Of a stretch of 8,185 bases of DNA, positions 1 through 5,033 are shown piece after piece (position 1 is the stretch's first letter; every line of letters begins with the position of its first letter). The notes beneath the pieces are model-generated. The model searched no databases. It saw nothing but the letters and a program-made list of their open reading frames with translations, and was not told the DNA's origin. The translations under genes were made by a program, and so were the position numbers. The stretch spans positions 1 through 8,185 of the forward strand of contig CANOHR010000039.1 in assembly GCA_947565875.1 (NCBI GenBank), given 5' to 3'. Source of the stretch: an uncultured Pseudoflavonifractor sp. GTDB taxonomy: Bacteria; Bacillota; Clostridia; Oscillospirales; Oscillospiraceae.

Positions 1-552
1 TTTGCCGTGGATCTGACCATTGCCAGAGGTCTCGACTATTATACGGGCACTGTCTATGAGACCATGCTTCTGGATCACCCGGAGGTAGGCTCTGTATGCT
101 CCGGAGGCCGCTACGACAACCTGGCAGAGTATTATACGGACAAGCAGCTGCCCGGCGTGGGCATCTCTATCGGCCTCACCCGGCTTTTTTACGTGCTTCA
201 GGAGCAGGCCATGCTGAACGAGACCCTGCCCACCGCCCCGGCGGACGTGCTTATTCTGCCCATGACGGAGGATCTGTCTCCTGCCATTGCTTTTGCCACC
301 GCCTGCCGAAGCGCGGGAGTCCGCTCACAACTCTACACCGAACCCAAAAAATTTAAGGCCAAGATGAATTATGCCGATCGCATCGGCGTCCCCTTCGTGG
401 CTTTTCTGGGAGAGGACGAGATCCAAAACGGCGTTGTCTCCTTAAAAGATATGACCTCCGGGGATCAGGAAAAGGTATCCCTCTCCGCCGCCCCCGATTG
501 GCTCCGGGAAAAAGTGGCCGCGGGAAATGTGGGCACTCCCATCCGGGAATGA
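1..552 (+). CDS. hisS: Histidyl-tRNA synthetase, C-terminal part (5' end outside window)
   Basis: This enzyme charges tRNA-His with histidine in the cytoplasm. Only the last 183 residues are present, a little under half of a usual HisRS of about 420 residues. The frame is open from base 1. The histidine-binding signature RGLDYYTGTVYE is at fragment residues 9-20, the SGGRYD block at 34-39, and class II motif 3 (GVGISIGLTRL) at 52-62. The alpha/beta anticodon-binding domain follows, from about residue 82 (ADVLILPM) to 175. That domain separates it from HisZ, the catalytically inactive regulatory paralogue, which lacks it. The wording of the core (YYTGTVYE, GVGISIGLTRLF) differs from the commoner bacterial form with YYNRTVFE and a GFAMGLER-type motif 3, so it may belong to a less common subtype. 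The stop is followed by a 58-base gap to the first SLH gene. No terminator-like hairpin with a T-run was seen in that gap. Confidence 0.95.
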   Translation, partial: FAVDLTIARGLDYYTGTVYETMLLDHPEVGSVCSGGRYDNLAEYYTDKQLPGVGISIGLTRLFYVLQEQAMLNETLPTAPADVLILPMTEDLSPAIAFATACRSAGVRSQLYTEPKKFKAKMNYADRIGVPFVAFLGEDEIQNGVVSLKDMTSGDQEKVSLSAAPDWLREKVAAGNVGTPIRE

Positions 553-599
553 GGAACCTTTCTCTCCTTTGATACGTCTAACCGGGTATTCTGTCTTTT

Positions 600-604
600 G
601 GAGG
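600..604 (+). promoter_or_regulatory. Shine-Dalgarno site of the first SLH gene
   Basis: GGAGG lies six bases before the ATG at 611. It fixes the start there rather than at the in-frame ATG at 527, which would overlap hisS and put 28 residues without signal-peptide character in front of the MKKK signal sequence. Confidence 0.85.
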
Positions 605-610
605 TTTCCC

Positions 611-1633
611 ATGAAAAAAAAGATAAGCGTTCTTCTTCTCTCCGCTGCCCTTCTTCTCTCCCCCGCCCTGGCGGCGGGCGAACAGGAAAAATTCCCCACG
701 GTCAACCCCTTTCCCGGCTATACCGATGTGAAGGAGACCGACTGGTTCTACGATACCGCCAAGCTGTGCTATGAGATCGGCATTATGTCAGGGACCGACA
801 AGGGCTTTGAGCCTAACAAGACCCTCTCCGGCCCCGAGTGCGCCGCCCTGGCTGCCCGGCTGCGGGAGAAGCTGACAGGAACGCCTATCCCGGCGCCTGT
901 CCCCGATCCCTCCCTTCCCTGGTACCAGCATTATGTGGATTATTTGCAGGACGCCGCCCAGACAAGCGGCTCCAGCTATTATGGGATCATTGACTGGGGT
1001 GACAAGGCCCTCTTTGAGGCTCCTGCCACCCGGCATGACTTTTTGGTCTTCATGGCCCTGGTGGCCGACGGAAACTGGGACTATTTTCCCGACATCAACC
1101 ACATTTCCTATGAGGACCTGCCCGATATTGGAGAGGACAATGTGATCCTTCAGTTTTATAACTGGGGGATCCTGACCGGAATGGACAAGTATGGTACCTT
1201 TGCCCCCGGCAAGACCCTGACCCGGGCGGAGGCGGCTGCCATGGTGGCCCGGATGGCCAAGGCTGAACTGCGCAAAACCTTTGTGCCCGCCGACTATTCC
1301 CCCTTCACCGCCGCCTACCTGACCCCGGACACGGTCCTCTTTGAAAACGGTGTGACCGCCGAAGTCTTTCTTCCCCAGGTCAACAACGCCATTGCCACCT
1401 GGGAAGCCGCCCTTCTTCGCTCCGGCCAGGAATTCAACTGGAACGCCGACAGTGGGGATGGAAAGACCGTTTTGGCCCATGTAAAGGAACAAGCCTTGTC
1501 GTCTTGCGGCGTCACCGCGCAAATGGGGACCCCGGCCTACAAAGACTTTGACTATCAGGTCTATTACTCCCGGCTTATCGACCTGACCGGGGAGACCTTT
1601 GAGCCCGACTACGCCGTAGGCGTAGGGGCGTAA
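611..1633 (+). CDS. Secreted SLH-domain protein with a foldase-like C-terminal remnant
   Basis: This is a 340-residue predicted exported protein. Residues 1-21 form a Sec signal peptide: MKKK, a leucine-rich core, and an ALA cleavage site at 19-21. Three SLH repeats follow: SLH1 about 34-86 (YTDVKETDWF, with GPEC in place of TRAE), a degenerate SLH2 about 104-152 (WYQHYVDY, ATRHDF), and SLH3 about 168-218 (GILTGMDKYGTFAPGKTLTRAE). SLH repeats bind pyruvylated secondary cell-wall polymer, so the protein probably sits on the wall. Residues 243-303 (NGVTAEVFLPQV, WNADSGDGKTV, HVKEQAL) resemble the SurA_N-like segment before the PpiC domain in the third SLH gene here and in secreted foldases. No PpiC domain follows; the protein ends about 35 residues later in DYAVGVGA. 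It may be a truncated paralogue or a non-catalytic chaperone-like protein. The SLH assignment is firm, the remnant reading is moderate, and the function is unknown. Confidence 0.88.
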   Translation: MKKKISVLLLSAALLLSPALAAGEQEKFPTVNPFPGYTDVKETDWFYDTAKLCYEIGIMSGTDKGFEPNKTLSGPECAALAARLREKLTGTPIPAPVPDPSLPWYQHYVDYLQDAAQTSGSSYYGIIDWGDKALFEAPATRHDFLVFMALVADGNWDYFPDINHISYEDLPDIGEDNVILQFYNWGILTGMDKYGTFAPGKTLTRAEAAAMVARMAKAELRKTFVPADYSPFTAAYLTPDTVLFENGVTAEVFLPQVNNAIATWEAALLRSGQEFNWNADSGDGKTVLAHVKEQALSSCGVTAQMGTPAYKDFDYQVYYSRLIDLTGETFEPDYAVGVGA

Positions 1634-1654
1634 GCGGACGGGCGTGAGCCCCAC
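1622..1654 (+). repeat. Imperfect inverted repeat across the stop codon of the first SLH gene
   Basis: GTAGGGGC (1622-1629) pairs with GCCCCAC (1648-1654) with one bulged A at 1624, giving seven base pairs and an 18-base loop that contains the TAA stop. A smaller competing hairpin, GGGC-GTGA-GCCC (1640-1651), has a GNRA-type loop. Just upstream, TACGCC-GTA-GGCGTA (1610-1624) is another short dyad. No T-run follows, so this is not a normal intrinsic terminator. The GTAGGGGCG start resembles dispersed palindromic repeats I associate with gut Oscillospiraceae genomes; that link is recollection and was not tested. Confidence 0.4.
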
Positions 1655-1690
1655 CCCTGTGAAAAAGCGCTCGATTCTTGTAAAGCGTAT

Positions 1691-1710
1691 GGGAAAGGAT
1701 GTGTGGGAGG
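1691..1710 (+). promoter_or_regulatory. Purine-rich ribosome-binding region of the second SLH gene
   Basis: GGGAAAGGA (1691-1699) and GGGAGG (1705-1710) lie before two in-frame ATGs, at 1699 and 1711. The ATG at 1711 has AAAGGA 11 bases upstream, while the nearest SD-like bases to 1699 abut it. Starting at 1711 also gives MKKK, aligning residue for residue with the third SLH protein. The GGGAGG that directly abuts 1711 is too close to serve alone. Confidence 0.6.
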
Positions 1711-3558
1711 ATGAAAAAGAAGCTGCTCTGCGGGCTCCTGTGCCTTTCCTTTTGTCTGCCCGCTGCCAAAGCGGCGGAGCGCCCCTTTTCCGATGTAATG
1801 GAAACAGACTGGTTTGCCCCCTATGTGGCGGTCTGCGCCCAGGCCAATATCCTTAACGGTACTGGGGAAGGACGATTTTCTCCCCATCGGGCCCTTACCT
1901 ATCAGGAGTGTACTGTTCTGTCCCTGCGGCTTTATGATCTTTTACGAGGCGGCGACGGTCTTTTTGACGCTCCGCCTGCCGACTGGGGACAGATGACCCT
2001 TTCCACCGAAGCATTTACCTTGACCGACCATATTCGCAACTTCCGCACCTTTCCCCAATGGTGGGAGGAGGATATGCCCCCCTGGAACGCCCCCGCCCTC
2101 TGGCTGGATGATAAGACGCAGGCCTTACGGCTGGACGGGACGGCGGCTGCCGTCACCTATGCCGCAAGGGAATATCCAGGCCGACTTCGATCCGTGAGCG
2201 ATCCTGAATGGTCTTCCGCCCGTCTGGTCTTCGTCCCTGAGGACCGGGACGCCTTTCGGTATGTCTCCGACTGCTGGCAGTTTCTTCCCGGAGACTGGGA
2301 GGATAGCTGGATCCAAACCGCCTGGCACTATGGGGATACCCATGGCCTTCAGTCTACCCCCCTCTTTTTCCGCAGCGGCGGCAATGATCGGTCGTCCTTT
2401 GCCCAGGCTCTGGCCTACGCTGCCGGAGCATTGGAAAAGCGCAATACGGTCCCCGTTATCCCCGACGTGGAGCGGAAGGAAGATAACGCCGGTGTATACG
2501 CCCTTTATGAGGCGGGGATCCTCAGCGGAATAGATTCGAGGGGCAATTTTGAACCCTTCAGGACCCTGACCAGAGCTGAGGCCGCCGCCATGACCGCCCG
2601 GGTCCTGGACCCCGAACTACGGCTGTCCTCCTCCCCCGCCCCGACTGCGGAACTCCCCTACACCCTGACAGAGATCCCTCTTCCCCAGGGCTGGACCCCC
2701 ACGGAGGACTCCAACAATGTGGCCGCCGGATGGGCCGTCATTCAGCGCCGGGAGAACGAGGGCGTAGTGGAGGAGGCCATTTGCCGCTCCGACGGAAAAC
2801 TCCTGGACCTGGACGGGTATTTTGTCTATGGCTTTGAGCATTTGACCTCCCGGGGAAACGCCAGACGGCTGTGGGTCATGACCAGAGAGGGAGCGACCCG
2901 GTGGGACAGGCCCTTGGGGGATCTTTTGTGGAACATTTACGACGTGGACCGGGAAGGGCTTTTGCTGGACCAGGGGATCCCAGACGACTCTCCCGCCCGA
3001 GAGGAAGCCCAGAAGACCTATTTCCCCACCGTTCCCACCTGGCCCCAACCCAAGCTGGACGAAAGCGCCGGGCTTTATGGTTACGTAGATCAGGATGGGA
3101 ATTGGGTCATCCCCGCCCAGTATGATATGGTTTCCCCCTTTACGGACGGCGCAGCGGTGGTCCATTTTCGGGATATGGACTGGTCCGCCACCGCCATTGA
3201 CGAAACCGGAACGGAAATTTTATCCCGGCGCTACAGTGAACTGTGGTATCTGGGGGACGGCGTATTCACTTACTGGGGCACCCAAAACTGGCGCGATGAC
3301 TGCGGCACCGTGACCATGGAGGGGGTGGAGACTCCCACCGCCGCCTTTTCTGGCTACTTCAACGGCGGACTGGCGGCCCACCATGGGCTGGTCGCCATGT
3401 ATCACGAAAGCGGCCGGAACTCCGTCATGGCCTACTACGACCTTGCGGGAAACCCGGTAACCGAAGACTTTGATTGGGCCGGGCCCATCGGGGAGGACGG
3501 AACCGGATTTGTGTGCCTGAACGAAAAGCTGTACCGGATCCAATTTCAGGAGGACTGA
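1711..3558 (+). CDS. Secreted SLH-domain protein with WG-type beta repeats
   Basis: This is a 615-residue predicted exported protein. The signal peptide is residues 1-21 (MKKK, Leu/Cys-rich core, AKA at 19-21). SLH1 is at about 25-78 (FSDVMETDWFAPYV). A Trp-rich stretch without recognisable family follows at about 80-195. A weak SLH2 is at about 198-240, and a good SLH3 at about 248-300 (GILSGIDSRGNFEPFRTLTRAE). The C-terminal half is beta-rich. It has a clear WG repeat at about 454-486 (GLYGYVDQDGNWVIPAQYD, then FTDGAAVV), a weaker one at about 494-523 (AIDETGTEI), and a third possible one at about 575-602 (YYDLAGNPV, then EDGTGFV). WG repeats are usually taken as protein or ligand interaction modules. 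The likely role is a wall-anchored surface protein that presents a binding domain; its partner cannot be told from sequence. No membrane anchor or LPXTG motif is seen. The 77-base gap before it shows no convincing promoter. Confidence 0.88.
   Translation: MKKKLLCGLLCLSFCLPAAKAAERPFSDVMETDWFAPYVAVCAQANILNGTGEGRFSPHRALTYQECTVLSLRLYDLLRGGDGLFDAPPADWGQMTLSTEAFTLTDHIRNFRTFPQWWEEDMPPWNAPALWLDDKTQALRLDGTAAAVTYAAREYPGRLRSVSDPEWSSARLVFVPEDRDAFRYVSDCWQFLPGDWEDSWIQTAWHYGDTHGLQSTPLFFRSGGNDRSSFAQALAYAAGALEKRNTVPVIPDVERKEDNAGVYALYEAGILSGIDSRGNFEPFRTLTRAEAAAMTARVLDPELRLSSSPAPTAELPYTLTEIPLPQGWTPTEDSNNVAAGWAVIQRRENEGVVEEAICRSDGKLLDLDGYFVYGFEHLTSRGNARRLWVMTREGATRWDRPLGDLLWNIYDVDREGLLLDQGIPDDSPAREEAQKTYFPTVPTWPQPKLDESAGLYGYVDQDGNWVIPAQYDMVSPFTDGAAVVHFRDMDWSATAIDETGTEILSRRYSELWYLGDGVFTYWGTQNWRDDCGTVTMEGVETPTAAFSGYFNGGLAAHHGLVAMYHESGRNSVMAYYDLAGNPVTEDFDWAGPIGEDGTGFVCLNEKLYRIQFQED
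1807..1826 (+). repeat. 20-bp copy shared between second and third SLH genes (copy 1)
   Basis: GACTGGTTTGCCCCCTATGT occurs here and again at 3701-3720, in both cases encoding the DWFAPYV block of SLH1. The match is at the same residue positions (33 onward) of the two proteins, so it reflects paralogy rather than an independent mobile repeat. Confidence 0.8.
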
Positions 3559-3587
3559 TTTCTACCGAAGCTTTTATCAAACAAATT

Positions 3588-3595
3588 AGGAAAGG
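3588..3595 (+). promoter_or_regulatory. Shine-Dalgarno site of the SLH-PPIase gene
   Basis: AGGAAAGG ends nine bases before the ATG at 3605 and supports that start, which is also the one that gives the MKKK signal peptide. The 46-base gap between the second and third SLH genes is AT-richer than its surroundings but shows no matched -35/-10 pair, so co-transcription is likely. Confidence 0.75.
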
Positions 3596-3604
3596 TCGTG
3601 CGCA

Positions 3605-5002
3605 ATGAAAAAGAAGATCTTTTGCGGAATGCTGTCCCTGGTGCTTTGTCTGAGCCTCGCTCAGGCGGCGGAAAGTTCCTTCACCGACGTGAAGGACACC
3701 GACTGGTTTGCCCCCTATGTATCGGTCTGTGCGGAAAGCGGGCTGATGAACGGGACCGGCAATGGGAACTTTTCTCCCAGCGGTACTATGACGGTGGCCG
3801 AGTGCGCCGCCATTGCCGCCCGCCTTTTGGAGTCCTCCAGTGGACAGGCTATCCCCGGCGTCACCGCCCTGCCGGGGGAAACGCCGCCCTGGTATCAGAA
3901 GTATGTGGGCTATCTGACCGCCAACGGCGTAGCCGTTCCTGAGCCCACCAAGACCGCCACCCGGCAGGAGCTTTTTGACCTTCTTTCGGCGGTGACGGCT
4001 CCCGAACAGCTTCCTGCCATCAACTCCATTACCGCCCTTCCCGACACCGGAGACCAGCATGTACTTGCCTTCTATAATGCCGGGATCCTGACGGGCACCG
4101 ACGAATATGGGACCTTTGCCGGAGACAAGACCCTGTCCCGCTCGGAGGTAGCCGCCATGGTGGCCCGGCTGGTAAAAAGCGAACTGCGGCTCTCCTTTAT
4201 CCCCAAAGAGCCCTCTCCGGCCTCCCCTTCCTCCGGGCAGGACCAAAACGGCGGCGATATTGCCATGACGGTGAACGGCGTCCCCGTTCCCGCATCGGAA
4301 CTGACAGGCTGGATCAACTCGGTAGCTTATCAGCTGGATTCCTTCCTGTCCAATTACTACCAGTCCCGGCTGGACCTGACCTCCCCCGATATGCTTCAGG
4401 CCGTACTGGAGCAGGCCCAGGTCCAGGCGGCGGCCCAGGTATTGATAGAAGCCAAGGCCGCCCAATTGGGTTGCGGGGTAGACGCCCTCCCCTCCGCCCT
4501 GGCTCCCTCCCCCTCCCAGGAGGAGTTGGGAAGCTTTGTAAAGGAAAATGGCTTGCTATGCTCCAAGCACATTTTGGTAGAGGACGAGCAAAGCGCTCAG
4601 GCGGTCCTGGACGGCCTGAAAGCTCAGCCCACCCTGGAGCAGTTCAACGCGCTTCTCTATGTGTTTGGGACCGACCCTGGAATGCAGAGCAACCCCGACG
4701 GCTATCTTTTTGGGCCGGGGGAGATGGTCCAGGAATTCGAATCGGGCACCCAGGCTCTGGAGGTAGGCAGCTATACCAAGGAACCGGTAAAGTCCACCTA
4801 CGGTTACCACATTATCTGGCGGCTGGATCCCCTGGGGCACCCGGAACTGCTGGAGCAATACCGGGCCGCCCTTCTGGAGCGGCAGGTCAACGACTGGCTC
4901 CAAAGCGCTCAGATCGTGGTAAACAGCCCTGTGATGGACCAGATCGACGTTCCTGGAAGCTACGCCGCCTATCTGCAAATGCTTTTTAGCGCTCAACAGT
5001 GA
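3605..5002 (+). CDS. SLH-anchored parvulin-type peptidyl-prolyl isomerase (PrsA/SurA-like foldase)
   Basis: This is a 465-residue predicted exported foldase, expected to catalyse cis-trans isomerisation of prolyl bonds in secreted proteins outside the membrane. The signal peptide is residues 1-21 (AQA at 19-21). SLH1 is at about 25-76, a weak SLH2 at about 94-130 (WYQKYVGYL, ATRQEL), and SLH3 at about 144-191 (GILTGTDEYGTFAGDKTLSRSE). A Ser/Pro-rich linker spans 202-216. A SurA_N-like helical segment covers about 218-316, starting at MTVNGVPVPASEL. The PpiC domain is about 318-407: SKHILV with the conserved His at 322, DPGM at 357-360, GEMVQEFE around 372-379, and YGYHII with His 402. A helical tail follows. 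Unlike PrsA of Bacillus it has no lipobox; the Cys at residue 15 lies in the hydrophobic core without the usual L-A/S-G/A-C context. The SLH repeats would therefore replace the lipid anchor. It is the only one of the three SLH genes here with a complete catalytic domain. Confidence 0.92.
   Translation: MKKKIFCGMLSLVLCLSLAQAAESSFTDVKDTDWFAPYVSVCAESGLMNGTGNGNFSPSGTMTVAECAAIAARLLESSSGQAIPGVTALPGETPPWYQKYVGYLTANGVAVPEPTKTATRQELFDLLSAVTAPEQLPAINSITALPDTGDQHVLAFYNAGILTGTDEYGTFAGDKTLSRSEVAAMVARLVKSELRLSFIPKEPSPASPSSGQDQNGGDIAMTVNGVPVPASELTGWINSVAYQLDSFLSNYYQSRLDLTSPDMLQAVLEQAQVQAAAQVLIEAKAAQLGCGVDALPSALAPSPSQEELGSFVKENGLLCSKHILVEDEQSAQAVLDGLKAQPTLEQFNALLYVFGTDPGMQSNPDGYLFGPGEMVQEFESGTQALEVGSYTKEPVKSTYGYHIIWRLDPLGHPELLEQYRAALLERQVNDWLQSAQIVVNSPVMDQIDVPGSYAAYLQMLFSAQQ
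3701..3720 (+). repeat. 20-bp copy shared between second and third SLH genes (copy 2)
   Basis: This is the second copy of the 20-bp match at 1807-1826, in the SLH1 coding region. Together with the gap-free alignment of residues 1-58 of the two proteins, it supports tandem duplication of the anchoring module. Confidence 0.8.
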
Positions 5003-5018
5003 TTCTCAAAGTAATATT

Positions 5019-5024
5019 TAGGAG
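5019..5024 (+). promoter_or_regulatory. Shine-Dalgarno site of aspS
   Basis: TAGGAG lies nine bases before the ATG at 5034. It supports that start over the TTG at 5025, which directly abuts the site. Only 31 bases separate the preceding stop from this ATG, so there is no room for a T-box leader or its terminator. Confidence 0.8.
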
Positions 5025-5033
5025 TTGATTTTT

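Noticed and set aside
553..610. Promoter candidate TTGATA (569-574) before the first SLH gene
   Set aside because: No acceptable -10 hexamer lies at the usual 16-18 base spacing; the nearest TATTCT is only 12 bases away.
527..613. Upstream ATG at 527 as the start of the first SLH gene
   Set aside because: It overlaps hisS and would bury the signal peptide behind 28 residues. The ATG at 611 has a well-spaced GGAGG and gives the same MKKK start as the two paralogues.
788..1654. Minus-strand open frame of 288 codons opposite the first SLH gene
   Set aside because: It is low-complexity Gly/Val-rich translation opposite clear SLH repeats, so it is a shadow of the + strand gene.
1634..1710. Frameshift that would restore a PpiC domain after the first SLH gene
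   Set aside because: Only 77 bases remain before the next gene, and none of the frames there encodes recognisable parvulin motifs such as KHILV or GYHII.
3605..3676. Lipoprotein signal on the SLH-PPIase
   Set aside because: Cys15 lies within the hydrophobic core (SLVLC) with no lipobox, and a standard AQA signal-peptidase I site follows at residues 19-21.
3425..4465. Minus-strand open frame of 346 codons opposite the second and third SLH genes
   Set aside because: It spans the boundary of two well-supported + strand genes, has no motif and no ribosome-binding site, and is Gly/Arg-rich as expected for a shadow frame.
5003..5033. T-box leader before aspS
   Set aside because: Only 31 bases lie between the preceding stop and the aspS ATG, too short for any T-box stem I or antiterminator.
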